Below are positions 6,475-14,333 of a stretch of 19,044 nucleotides of DNA, in pieces. This DNA comes from Akkermansiaceae bacterium (GTDB lineage Bacteria > Verrucomicrobiota > Verrucomicrobiia > Verrucomicrobiales > Akkermansiaceae): assembly GCA_020627645.1 (NCBI GenBank), contig JAHDGN010000018.1, positions 1-19,044 of the forward strand, in the 5' to 3' direction. The notes beneath the pieces are model-generated. The model was not told the origin of the DNA. It searched no databases and was given only the letters and a program-made list of their open reading frames with translations. Each line of letters opens with the position of its first letter. Within the stretch, counting starts at the first letter, position 1. The position numbers and the translations under genes were made by a program.

Positions 6475-9102
6475 ATGAAAAAAACTGACTGGTTAACGAG
6501 CGACGCTCGCGAGTTTTTGGACTTATGGTGGCGGGAAAATCGTCAGGTGTTGGAGAACCAGGGAATGGATCCAGATGAGGTTCGAGCTGATTTGGAGTCC
6601 CACTTGTGGATGGAGAGACGAGGGGAGTATTTGGTGAACCTTGAAGAGGTCGAGGAAGCTTTAGAGGGGATCGATTTGGGAATAAGTATTCCGAATATTG
6701 ATCCTGGATTGGAAATCGTTTCTCAACCTTCTTTGGAAAAGGGTGGTTGGTTCGCGAAATTTGTGCGTGGAGTTGGTAAGTGCTTAACGAATCGATTTTG
6801 GGCGGGTGTTTGGCCTGTCATGGTGGTTGCTGTTGAGCTTTTGACGGGAGTTTTTGGGTCGATGATGTTTGACCCAGTGTCCCGTTTGAGTCAGGCGATT
6901 TTAGTGTCGTTAGTTTCCATTTTTGGTTTGGTCCATTTCTTTGGGAAGTATCGTCAGTCAAAAGCAAAATTTTTGACGGGAATGAGAGCAGCGGGTTCTG
7001 TCGTTGCTGGATATTGGGGCGTGGTGGTGCTTCCAGTGATTGTTGGTCTAGGATATTTTTTCTTTCAGGGGCTGATCTGGAGTTCAGGGTTTTTTTTGCT
7101 CGCCTTACCTTTTGTGTTCATTTGTTGTTTGATTGCTGCAGCTCCCATTTTTTTATGCTTGGGATTTTTGAAGAAAATTTGTTCGAGTAGTGATCGTACT
7201 TGGAAGATTGGTGGTCTGTTGACTGGAGTGGTGATCTTGGCCGTCGTTGAGGGACCAGCTTATTTTACAAGATATGGAGTAGCTCATGAGAAGCCGAATT
7301 TGATTCGTAGTTTGGGGTCGGAAGAAGTGCTCCTTACGATGTGTTATGAAGGAAATTTAGTTCGTCGAGGATATACTGATACTTCTGGTTTTCTATTGGG
7401 AGTAGGATGGTTTCATCTTTTTGATTTTGAGTCAGGGCTTCGTAGGGAGGCTCAGCTAGATTTGAATGAAAAAAGTCGAGAAATGTTTTATCGGGTCACT
7501 GGACGGAGTTTTGAGAGTGAAGTTCCGCCAGATTCATATTTGTCCGGCGTGGGAAGGGGAATGGCAGGTGCAGGAGTGGAGTTTGATGATGGTTTGGGGG
7601 GAGACCGGGTGGCTTTGAAGTTGGCTGACCTTGATTTGGTTGGTTCGCGGTTAGATGGGCATATTGATGGAGCGAGTCGATTGGGGTATTGGGAGTGGAC
7701 GATGGAGTTTGATAATTTTGGGGACTCCAACAAAGAGGCGCGCATGCAAATTTTGTTGCCTAATGGAGGGGTGGTCTCCCGTCTTACGCTCTGGGTAAAC
7801 GATCAGCCTCAGGAGGCTGCTTTTGCTTCTACCGCAAAAGTGGAAAGAGCTTATCGCTCGATCGCAGTCAAAGAGAGCCGTGATCCTGTTCTGGTGAGGT
7901 GGGTTGGGGATGATCGGGTTTTGGTGCAGTGCTTTCCAGTTTTACCAGAGAAGAATATGAAAATTCGGATTGGGGTGACTGCTCCTTTAGATGCGAAGGG
8001 GCGACTTTTTTTGCCTCGAATTATTGAACAAAATTTCGGAATTCGAGAAGAGCTCAATACAAATGTCTGGGTTCAGGGTGATGTGTCGATGTCTTTGGAG
8101 GGGCTTCAGGGGGAGAGTGCGTCAGGGAAATGGAGAGAAGCTCATGGCGAGCTCTCATTGAAGGACCTGATGGCAAGGCATACTCATGTTCGGTGTGAGA
8201 TTGAGGATTCTGTCGATCAAGTTTGGGCAAGAGACTCGTTTTCTGGGGAAATTTGGTCAGCTGAGCGAGTGAATGTTAGTGATCCTAGTGCTGATGGGGT
8301 CGTTGTTTTGGTGATTGATGGTTCAGAATTTTTTGAGCGTTGGGTGAAAGGGGCCGAGGATGCCATTGGGGAACTCCGAAGGCGTGGTTATGAGGTTCGA
8401 GTTGTGGTTGCCGCTGAAGATCGAATCATTGAGGGCCCTTCATCTCTTAGTGAGATTTCCTATGTTGGAGGGCAGGATTCGTTGTCGGCTCTGGAGTCTG
8501 GTTTTCGATTGGCGTCTTCTACCAGAGGAAGTCAGGTTGTTTGGCTTCATGGGGAGTCTCCTGTTGTTCTTGGTAGTATGGAGCCTCTCTTTCAATATCT
8601 CGAGAGGGGGCTTCAGCCTGTGAGATTTAAATTGATGGATTTGGAGGGAGGTTCTAATCGGATCCTGGAGAGTCTTTCGAAGCGGGTTGGGGTTGTTGCG
8701 AGTGGTCGTCCGGCAGGGGTGGAAGATTTGCAAAGTGAGTTATTGAGAGTGGTTGAGGGAAATAGATGGGAATATAAGTGGAAGGTGACTGAAGATTCTC
8801 AAGTTGAAGGAGTGGAGGTGTGGGATCAACTGGTGCGATGGAGAGTGTGGCAACAGGTTCGGGCTGGGATTATTAAGGATAGGAATCATGAACACTGGTC
8901 CAAGCTAGCTGCAAAATATCAGTTGGTTACCCCTGTGAGTGGAGCGGTTGTTTTGGAAACGGAAGAGCAATTTGAGCGCTTTGGTTTAGATCAGATCGAT
9001 CCTTCTGCCGCGCCATCGATCCCATCAATACCCGAGCCCTCTACAGGAATTTTGTTGATATTTAGTAGCCTTTTAATTTGGCGCCGAAGGCGTTTGTTGT
9101 AG
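6475..9102 (+). CDS. polytopic membrane protein with HAAS-like, VIT, degenerate vWA-like regions and PEP-CTERM tail
   Basis: 875 residues. The N-terminal ~70 residues (LDLWWRENRQVL, MDPDEVRADLESHLW, LEEVEEALEGI) match the helical HAAS/DUF1700 pattern seen beside PadR regulators. About five hydrophobic segments follow (roughly 109-132, 140-157, 172-198, 202-231, 246-262). A long extracytoplasmic part begins after 270. Residues ~400-505 form a VIT domain: W-x-M-x-F-x-N, EARMQILLPNGGVVSRLTLW, RDPVLVRWVGDDRVLVQCFP, IRIGVTAPL. Residues ~605-770 look like a vWA fold (VVVLVIDGSEFF, VVWLHGESPVV), but the metal site D615-G-S617-E-F619 lacks the second serine of DxSxS. The C-terminus has P853-E-P855, a hydrophobic stretch, then R870-R873, a PEP-CTERM signal for exosortase cleavage. 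VIT plus PEP-CTERM-type tails are known from MSEP-CTERM and XrtN-system proteins. The HAAS/PadR linkage is the unusual part. The exosortase is not in the window. Confidence 0.9.
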   Translation: MKKTDWLTSDAREFLDLWWRENRQVLENQGMDPDEVRADLESHLWMERRGEYLVNLEEVEEALEGIDLGISIPNIDPGLEIVSQPSLEKGGWFAKFVRGVGKCLTNRFWAGVWPVMVVAVELLTGVFGSMMFDPVSRLSQAILVSLVSIFGLVHFFGKYRQSKAKFLTGMRAAGSVVAGYWGVVVLPVIVGLGYFFFQGLIWSSGFFLLALPFVFICCLIAAAPIFLCLGFLKKICSSSDRTWKIGGLLTGVVILAVVEGPAYFTRYGVAHEKPNLIRSLGSEEVLLTMCYEGNLVRRGYTDTSGFLLGVGWFHLFDFESGLRREAQLDLNEKSREMFYRVTGRSFESEVPPDSYLSGVGRGMAGAGVEFDDGLGGDRVALKLADLDLVGSRLDGHIDGASRLGYWEWTMEFDNFGDSNKEARMQILLPNGGVVSRLTLWVNDQPQEAAFASTAKVERAYRSIAVKESRDPVLVRWVGDDRVLVQCFPVLPEKNMKIRIGVTAPLDAKGRLFLPRIIEQNFGIREELNTNVWVQGDVSMSLEGLQGESASGKWREAHGELSLKDLMARHTHVRCEIEDSVDQVWARDSFSGEIWSAERVNVSDPSADGVVVLVIDGSEFFERWVKGAEDAIGELRRRGYEVRVVVAAEDRIIEGPSSLSEISYVGGQDSLSALESGFRLASSTRGSQVVWLHGESPVVLGSMEPLFQYLERGLQPVRFKLMDLEGGSNRILESLSKRVGVVASGRPAGVEDLQSELLRVVEGNRWEYKWKVTEDSQVEGVEVWDQLVRWRVWQQVRAGIIKDRNHEHWSKLAAKYQLVTPVSGAVVLETEEQFERFGLDQIDPSAAPSIPSIPEPSTGILLIFSSLLIWRRRRLL

Positions 9103-9155
9103 GTCGGTGGTTAGCTTTACCTTCGCTTGAAAATCGCTTGGTCATGAGCAAAGCT

Positions 9156-9716
9156 CTAATCGATGGAGTTATTAGAAAAAGGGTTAAAGGAACACCTCGC
9201 TTTTTCCAGTTCACAGACTTCCCAGCGTTCAAATGAGATGTCTTTTTTGAGGGTTTCTCGTGCGAGTTGATTGCAGAATCTAAATTGTTTGGAAGGAGTT
9301 GACTTTGATAGATCTACCCCGACAGGGATGAAGCAAGATTGGTTTTTGATTGTTTTTAGAACGGTATCAACCAACAGCTGTTTTTCTAGGTACCCTTTTT
9401 TCCAATACTCAAACTCAAACGAGTTGCTCATGTCGCAAGACCAGAAGAGGATGGCTTTTGATTGGGTAAACAAGTTTTTTCGGATCTTGGACTTTGTGCT
9501 TAGGCAGTAGTCTCCAGAGTTATCAACGAATATTGAGAAGTTCTGTCCTTGGCCTACTAAAATTTGGTGATCAGATTTTTTAACTGGAAGAGTGCAGTGG
9601 CTTTTATCAATTACCGAACCGATGAGGTATGCTTTGCGGAGTTCTTCTTCGTATTCTTTGGGCATTAGAACATAGCTGAAGACTTGACCAAAATGCTCGA
9701 TGGTAAAATTGGGCAT
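9156..9716 (-). CDS. orphan hypothetical protein, unusual composition
   Basis: 186 residues from the ATG at 9716. There is no signal peptide and no long hydrophobic segment, so it is probably cytoplasmic. It is Lys/Ser/Phe/Cys-rich (seven cysteines, e.g. SHCTLP, DYCLST, WSCDMS, SCFIPV). I do not recognise a family. The segment QILVGQGQNFSIFVDNSGDYCL suggests beta strands, and the C-terminal third (FCNQLARETLKKDISFERWEV) is helical. The DNA is more AT-rich than its neighbours, and the local G-over-C excess on the + strand is weak or reversed in places (6 G to 17 C in the row at 9361). No Shine-Dalgarno is visible. It is convergent with the PEP-CTERM gene (53 bp apart) and co-directional with katG, but the katG terminator lies between them. 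It reads as a real but possibly foreign gene. Confidence 0.65.
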   Translation of the reverse strand: MPNFTIEHFGQVFSYVLMPKEYEEELRKAYLIGSVIDKSHCTLPVKKSDHQILVGQGQNFSIFVDNSGDYCLSTKSKIRKNLFTQSKAILFWSCDMSNSFEFEYWKKGYLEKQLLVDTVLKTIKNQSCFIPVGVDLSKSTPSKQFRFCNQLARETLKKDISFERWEVCELEKARCSFNPFSNNSID

Positions 9717-9801
9717 ATTTATAGAGGTGTTTTTGCCTTGTTCGATGATGGTGTTCGACGAATTAGAGGGTACTCCGTCGAGTAGGAGCGAGCAAAGACA
9801 A

Positions 9802-9828
9802 AACCGAGCCCCTTGTGAAAGCTCGGTT
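9802..9828 (-). terminator. Rho-independent terminator of katG
   Basis: A perfect 8-bp inverted repeat AACCGAGC (9802-9809) / GCTCGGTT (9821-9828) with an 11-base loop lies 31 bp beyond the katG stop codon. On the minus strand the stem ends in TT and is followed by TTG then TCTTTG, a short U-rich tail. The + strand side is followed by GGGTTTGG, so the signal works best for leftward transcription. Confidence 0.75.
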
Positions 9829-9858
9829 GGGTTTGGAAGTGGGTTTGAGGTTCAAACT

Positions 9859-12060
9859 TTAGACGAGATCGAAACGGTCGAGGTTCATCACCTTTGCCCA
9901 GGCTGCGATGAAGTCGTTGATGAATTTTTCTTGGTTATCGTCGGAAGCGTAGACCTCGGAGATGGCTCGGAGTTGTGAGTTGGAGCCGAAGATCAGGTCG
10001 ATGGAGGAGGCGGTCCATTTTTGATTGCCGGTGTTTCGGTCGATGCCCTGATAGAAGTGTTCGCATACTTCCGCGACTTTCCATTCGGTCTCCATGTTGA
10101 GGAGGTTGACGAAGAAGTCATTGGTGAGGGTGCCGGGTTTGTCGGTGAGTCGTCCCATTTCTGGGAAACCGACGGTCGTGTCGAGGACTCGCATTCCGCC
10201 GATGAGGGCGGTCATTTCGGGAGCCGAGAGGGTCAGTTTTTGGGCGTGGTCGAGAAGGAGCTCGGGTGCGGGGCGGTCGATTTCTTTGCCGAGGAAGTTG
10301 CGGAAGCCGTCGATTTTCTGGTGGAGGAAATCGAATGATTCGACATCGGTCATTTCTTGTGTGGCGTCGGTGCGTCCTGGATGAAAGGGGACGGTGACAT
10401 TTTGGCCGGCCTTGCGGGCTGCGTCTTCAATAGCGGCGGATCCCCCAAGGACGATGAGGTCGGCGAGAGAGATTTGTTTTCCGTTGGCTTGCTTGTTGTT
10501 GAAGTCGGTTTGGATTTCTTCGAGTTTTGCGAGGACCTGTTGAAGTTGTTCTGGTTGATTGACGGGCCAGTCTTTTTGAGGGGCGAGTCTGAGTCTGGCA
10601 CCATTGGCTCCGCCTCGCAGGTCGGTGCCGCGGAAGGTGGCAGCGGAGGCCCAGGCGGTGGAAACGAGTTGTGAGGTAGTGAGTCCCGATTGGAGGAGGG
10701 TTTGTTTGAGTGAGGTCAGGTCATCGTCATTGACGAGTGGGTGGTCGACGGGCGGGACGGGGTCTTGCCAGAGGAGTTCTTCTTTTGGTGCTTCGGGGCC
10801 GTGGTAGCGAATGTTTGGTCCCATGTCGCGGTGGGTCAGTTTGAACCAGGCTTTGGCGAAGGCTTCTTTAAATTCCTCCGGGTTTTCAAAGAAGCGTTTC
10901 GCGACAGGTCCGAGGATGGGGTCTTCTTTGAGCGCGAGATCGGTGGTGAACATCATGGGAGTGTGGGTGGTTCCGTTGACGTGGGCGTCGGGGACGTTGT
11001 CGAGGCCGTCGGAGTTTTTTGGGGTCCACTGTTGGGCTCCGGCGGGGCTTTTGGTGAGTTCCCACTCGTGTGTAAAAAGGTTCGTGAGGTAGATGTGAGA
11101 CCATTTGGTGGGTTCGTGAGTCCATGCGCCTTCGAGCCCACTGGTGATGGTGTCTTCGGAGTGGCCTTTGCCGTGGGAGTTTTTCCATCCGAATCCTTGT
11201 TGCTCGATGGGGGAGCCTTCGGGGTCTGGCCCGAGGTTTGAATCGGGGGCGGCACCGTGGGCTTTACCGAAGGTGTGTCCGCCGGCGATAAGGGCGACGG
11301 TTTCTTCGGCATTCATGGCCATGAGTCCGAATGTTTCGCGGATGTGTTTGCCTGCGGCGATGGGGTCGGGGTTGCCGTTGGGGCCTTCTGGGTTGACGTA
11401 GATGAGTCCCATCTGGACGGCGGCGAGTGGTCCGATGAGTTGGCCATTGTCGTCGTATCGTTTGTCGTCGAGCCAGACGTTTTCGGGCCCCCAGAAGACG
11501 TCGTCTTGTGGTTCCCAGACGTCAACGCGTCCTCCACTGAAGCCAAAGGTGGGGAAACCCATTGATTCGAGAGCGACGTTGCCGGTGAGGATCATGAGGT
11601 CAGCCCAGGAGATTTTATTGCCATATTTTTGTTTGATGGGCCAGAGGAGTCGGCGTGCTTTGTCAAGGTTGGCATTGTCGGGCCAGCTATTGAGCGGGGC
11701 GAAGCGCAGGGTGCCATCGCACGAACCACCTCGACCGTCTGTCACCCGGTAGGTGCCGGCGCTGTGCCAGGCCATGCGGATGAAGAAGGGGCCGTAGTGG
11801 CCGTAGTCGGCTGGCCACCACGATTGGGAATCGGTCATCAGGTCGTTGAGGTCCTGTTTGAGAGCATCATAGTCTAAAGAATTAAAGGCTTCGGTGTAAT
11901 CGAAGTTGGGATCCATTGGATTCCCTTTGGGGGAATTTCGATGGAGGATATCGAGGTTGAGTTGGTCGGGCCACCAGTCACTGTTGGATAATCCGCCAGC
12001 ACGAGTGGGGCGATTTGGAGTGGCGGTCGGATTGAGAACGGGACATTTTTCGATACTCAT
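9859..12060 (-). CDS. katG: catalase-peroxidase KatG
   Basis: 733 residues, the normal length of bacterial catalase-peroxidases: an active N-terminal haem domain and a C-terminal duplicated non-haem domain. The distal site is R95-M-A-W98-H99 (FFIRMAWHSAGTYR). The Met-Tyr-Trp adduct is complete with W98, Y221 (LIYVNPEGPNG) and M247 (FGLMAMNAEE). The proximal haem ligand is H262 in GGHTFGKAHG. The enzyme removes hydrogen peroxide by catalase and peroxidase cycles, normally in the cytoplasm; no signal peptide is present (it starts MSIEKCPVLNPTATPN). It is transcribed alone, with a terminator 31 bp downstream and a candidate promoter just upstream; no Shine-Dalgarno is evident before the ATG. On the + strand its DNA keeps the same strong G excess as the neighbouring rightward genes, so it is a long-term resident of this strand. 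Confidence 0.98.
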   Translation of the reverse strand: MSIEKCPVLNPTATPNRPTRAGGLSNSDWWPDQLNLDILHRNSPKGNPMDPNFDYTEAFNSLDYDALKQDLNDLMTDSQSWWPADYGHYGPFFIRMAWHSAGTYRVTDGRGGSCDGTLRFAPLNSWPDNANLDKARRLLWPIKQKYGNKISWADLMILTGNVALESMGFPTFGFSGGRVDVWEPQDDVFWGPENVWLDDKRYDDNGQLIGPLAAVQMGLIYVNPEGPNGNPDPIAAGKHIRETFGLMAMNAEETVALIAGGHTFGKAHGAAPDSNLGPDPEGSPIEQQGFGWKNSHGKGHSEDTITSGLEGAWTHEPTKWSHIYLTNLFTHEWELTKSPAGAQQWTPKNSDGLDNVPDAHVNGTTHTPMMFTTDLALKEDPILGPVAKRFFENPEEFKEAFAKAWFKLTHRDMGPNIRYHGPEAPKEELLWQDPVPPVDHPLVNDDDLTSLKQTLLQSGLTTSQLVSTAWASAATFRGTDLRGGANGARLRLAPQKDWPVNQPEQLQQVLAKLEEIQTDFNNKQANGKQISLADLIVLGGSAAIEDAARKAGQNVTVPFHPGRTDATQEMTDVESFDFLHQKIDGFRNFLGKEIDRPAPELLLDHAQKLTLSAPEMTALIGGMRVLDTTVGFPEMGRLTDKPGTLTNDFFVNLLNMETEWKVAEVCEHFYQGIDRNTGNQKWTASSIDLIFGSNSQLRAISEVYASDDNQEKFINDFIAAWAKVMNLDRFDLV

Positions 12061-12086
12061 ATGATATTTTTTTTACTGCTACCCTA

Positions 12087-12116
12087 TGAATAATGCTTCT
12101 GTGGTGATTTTGGCAA
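12087..12116 (-). promoter_or_regulatory. candidate katG promoter
   Basis: On the minus strand TTGCCA (12111-12116) and TATTCA (12087-12092) are spaced by 18 bp. The expected transcript start near 12080 leaves a leader of about 20 bases before the ATG at 12060. No OxyR or PerR/Fur-type box is convincingly present next to it. The call was made by eye. Confidence 0.35.
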
Positions 12117-12225
12117 GCAGGAGTGGACGATGCGATGGTATTTTGAGTGAGCCAACTCCTGTTATGATCGCATCTAGCCCTGAGCTTCAATTGGTTCCTT
12201 AAGTGAGAAGGGGGACGCTGCGCGG

Positions 12226-12246
12226 TGATGAAGTTACATCATAACT
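12226..12246. repeat. two interlocking inverted repeats
   Basis: TGATG-AAGTTA-CATCA (12226-12241) and AGTTA-CATCA-TAACT (12232-12246) share bases, so the DNA can pair in two mutually exclusive ways. It lies 166 bp upstream of the katG start and 267 bp before the next rightward gene. It may be an operator or a chance dyad. Confidence 0.3.
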
Positions 12247-12407
12247 AAGGGTGCCTTACAAAATTTCCTCTGATTTATAAGGTCATCGAATTGAAGGGCT
12301 GAAAGGGGTTTTGAGTTGGAGTCTTGATGCGATCGAGATGTGTGTTTTTCCATTGTTTTATCTAGATTTTTGGGATGTTAGGCTCTTTTTCAGGATGTCT
12401 CATTCAG

Positions 12408-12439
12408 TGCGTAAATAACGCATGCAAATATATGTTATT
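12408..12439. promoter_or_regulatory. nested palindromes upstream of the YadA/RHS cassette
   Basis: TGCGT-AAATA-ACGCA (12408-12422) is a perfect 5-bp dyad. It overlaps a wider one, AATAAC (12414-12419) / GTTATT (12434-12439), spacer 14, which extends to 7 of 8 pairs as TAAATAAC/GTTATTAA. GCATGC (12420-12425) sits inside. The block ends 73 bp before the first gene of the cassette, a suitable place for a regulator site. I cannot name the regulator. Confidence 0.35.
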
Positions 12440-12512
12440 AATTGGGTGCAATTTTTAGTCTTGAAGTTTTCAGTGGGTCGCTGTTGGTTCCTGCCGCTTC
12501 GCAAAAACATCC

Positions 12513-12974
12513 ATGACGAACAAGTTACTCTCCGCTCTTTTGATCCTTCTGGCGCTGGCGTTTGCCTGGGTCATTTGGTCTGAAGAGTCTACTGAATCTT
12601 CGGGGTTGGGTGCTCGCGTCGCAGATTCAGCGGGACAGACCTCGGGAGCTAGATCCCGATCGTCTGATGTCAGCTTCAGGGGCACGAACGGGAGCAGCTC
12701 GCGCAGCCACCGATGGTCCAATCAATCCCGTTCTTTGTCCACGGTTCTGGAGGATGAGGGTCTCTACGATCGAGGCGAGGTTTTGAGTGAAGAAGAGCTG
12801 AAGGAAGTTCACGAGGAGGTCATTCAGCTGACGCAGTCTCTTGTTGAGCAGGGGGGAGCTGAGGCCGTTAAAGAAGCGCTACGTGACCCTTCGAGCCAAT
12901 TGATGATTCTTCGAAACAAACAAATTCAAGCTTTCGAGCAAAACTCACACCAAACAAAAAATCATGACAGTTAA
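12513..12974 (+). CDS. small single-pass membrane protein, first gene of surface-protein cassette
   Basis: 153 residues. A hydrophobic N-terminal segment (LLSALLILLALAFAWVIW, about 5-22) after MTNK acts as an uncleaved anchor or signal. A low-complexity Ser/Arg/Gly region follows (about 30-75), then a charged helical C-terminus (LSEEELKEVHEEVIQLTQSLVEQG, AEAVKEALRDPSSQL). I recognise no family. The stop codon lies inside the next gene: its last 11 bases overlap the ATG at 12964, so the two are translationally coupled. This supports the reality of both and suggests the product works with the YadA-like and RHS proteins, for example as an inner-membrane assembly or stabilising factor (inference only). 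No Shine-Dalgarno precedes the start; the bases just before are CAAAAACATCC. Confidence 0.75.
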   Translation: MTNKLLSALLILLALAFAWVIWSEESTESSGLGARVADSAGQTSGARSRSSDVSFRGTNGSSSRSHRWSNQSRSLSTVLEDEGLYDRGEVLSEEELKEVHEEVIQLTQSLVEQGGAEAVKEALRDPSSQLMILRNKQIQAFEQNSHQTKNHDS

Positions 12975-14193
12975 AACCATATCGCAAAAGTTTTCTAAGG
13001 GGCCCGTTTTGATCGGCTTGATGTCGCTGCTTCCGGCCGTCGCTAGTTCACAGACAGGGACATTTGAGAGTCTTGCTGTTGGTGCGGGCAACACGAGTCC
13101 GGCGGTTCCAGATGGTGGAGCGGTGGTTGGTCCCAGTAACGTGGCCTCGGAGGATGCCAAATATAGCTTGATGGTTGGATCTGAAAATTTCCTATCGGGG
13201 AGTGAATCTGTGGTCTTCGGGAACAAAAGTTCGCTTTCTGGAAGGAATTCTTTTTCTGTTGGTTCTTTTAATACACTGGCTTCTGCGACCAATTCGTTTT
13301 CCGTTGGTTCGATCAATTCAGCGTCTGGTCAGAATGTGATGACTCTTGGGACTGGGTTGATTAATACGAGGGATTACTCCATTGTGTTGGGAAAATACAA
13401 CCAAGATAAGGCTGGGTTGCTCTTTTCGATTGGAAGTGGAACAAGCAGTTTTCGAAGAAATGCTTTCGAAGTGACAACTGCGGGTGTGGTTTCGATCCCA
13501 GGAACACTTCTGGTCGGTGGGCAGCCGGTTTTGAATCAGTCGTTCTTTTCGGCCAGTCAACTGGCTTTGGGTGCTGGTAGTTCCTCGGTCGCTAACTCGT
13601 TTTCGATTGGTAACGCAGCGATTGCTTCGAGGGAAGGGGCGTTGGCCCTCGGAAACGAAAGTGTTGCTTCTGGTCTTCGTTCGGTGGCGATGGCGACTGG
13701 TGAAGCAAAGGGAGAAGCTTCTCTTGCGGTGGGCCGGGATGCCGTGGCTCATGGAACGGGTGCGATTGCGCTGGGTGGATCATCAGAGGCCTTCGCCAAC
13801 TACGCGACTGCAATGGGGAGCGGGAAGGCCATTGGCTTTAGTTCCTTTGCTAATGGTTCAAATGTTTATGCCAATACGCGTGCCGAAGTAGCTCTTGGAG
13901 CAAATAATATCCGAGCGGTCCAAAACGTCTACGGCTGGGTCGAAACCGATCCAATTTTCAGTATTGGTAACTCTGAGACTCGTTTCGTGCAGTCTAATGC
14001 GATTACGATTCGAAAGAATGGAGAAACTACGTTGACGAACAAGTTTTGGAATCCATCTGAGCCATTAGCGGTCAACACTGCGGACAACGCATCTGGATCC
14101 CGAGCCCTTGTCGTTGAGGGGCACACGCTTCTGAAAGGAGAAGTGATCTTGGAGAGCGCCCAAGGTGACATCTCGATGGGTGCTTTCCAGTAG
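12964..14193 (+). CDS. secreted YadA-head-like (left-handed beta-roll) repeat protein without anchor
   Basis: 409 residues. The signal peptide is MTVKTISQKFSK plus a hydrophobic stretch ending AVASS-Q30. Two blocks of 14-15-residue head repeats follow. Block one (about 65-135) has SLMVGSENFLSGSES, SVVFGNKSSLSGRN, SFSVGSFNTLASATN and SFSVGSINSASGQN. Block two (about 197-310) has QLALGAGSSSVAN, SFSIGNAAIASREG, ALALGNESVASGLR, SLAVGRDAVAHGTG and AIALGGSSEAFAN. Such repeats trimerise into a beta-roll in YadA and other trimeric autotransporter adhesins. Between the blocks AFEVTTAGVVSIPGTLLVGG resembles tail-fibre-like shaft modules, and a C-terminal module (ALVVEGHTLLKGEVILESAQ, then GDISMG) ends the protein. 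The four-strand YadA membrane anchor is absent, so this is not an autotransporter by itself. It overlaps the upstream gene by 11 bp and precedes the RHS gene by 140 bp. An adhesive or fibre role is inferred from the fold. Confidence 0.85.
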   Translation: MTVKTISQKFSKGPVLIGLMSLLPAVASSQTGTFESLAVGAGNTSPAVPDGGAVVGPSNVASEDAKYSLMVGSENFLSGSESVVFGNKSSLSGRNSFSVGSFNTLASATNSFSVGSINSASGQNVMTLGTGLINTRDYSIVLGKYNQDKAGLLFSIGSGTSSFRRNAFEVTTAGVVSIPGTLLVGGQPVLNQSFFSASQLALGAGSSSVANSFSIGNAAIASREGALALGNESVASGLRSVAMATGEAKGEASLAVGRDAVAHGTGAIALGGSSEAFANYATAMGSGKAIGFSSFANGSNVYANTRAEVALGANNIRAVQNVYGWVETDPIFSIGNSETRFVQSNAITIRKNGETTLTNKFWNPSEPLAVNTADNASGSRALVVEGHTLLKGEVILESAQGDISMGAFQ

Positions 14194-14333
14194 GAGCGTT
14201 TCGTCAAACCCTTCACCGTCATTGAATCTTTAACTCTTATTGTCAGGAGTCTCGCTGGCAGTCATTGCTGGGCTCTCAATACCTCGATCTCTTCTTCGCT
14301 TATTGGCGAAACTCAACTCAGTCTTCCGAAAGT

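Larger units (their letters stand above)
12061..12512. other. 452-bp intergenic region between divergent katG and the YadA/RHS cassette
   Basis: No credible open frame lies here; frames on both strands are short or overlap katG out of frame. The region holds the katG promoter candidate at its left end, two sets of inverted repeats (12226-12246 and 12408-12439) and AT-rich DNA from about 12340. It is long for this gene-dense window and should contain the promoter of the rightward three-gene cassette. It could also hold a small RNA, for which I see no direct evidence. Confidence 0.6.

Noticed and set aside
9146..9156. GAGC-AAA-GCTC hairpin between the PEP-CTERM gene and the convergent orphan gene
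   Set aside because: A 4-bp stem with a 3-base loop and no T-run on either strand; too weak to call a terminator.
10741..11241. 166-codon rightward open frame and several others across 10.0-11.9 kb
   Set aside because: They are antisense or out-of-frame readings of katG with Gly/Val/Phe-rich composition from the G/T-rich strand. KatG is complete and unambiguous.
11978..12190. 70-codon leftward frame crossing the katG start
   Set aside because: It overlaps the katG N-terminal coding part in another frame, with Arg/Ser/His-rich sequence and no supporting features.
13160..13380. Repeated GGTTC/TCTGTTGG-type DNA as a possible repeat array or CRISPR
   Set aside because: The periodicity is about 42-45 bases and encodes the 14-15-residue beta-roll protein repeats; there are no conserved direct repeats with unique spacers.
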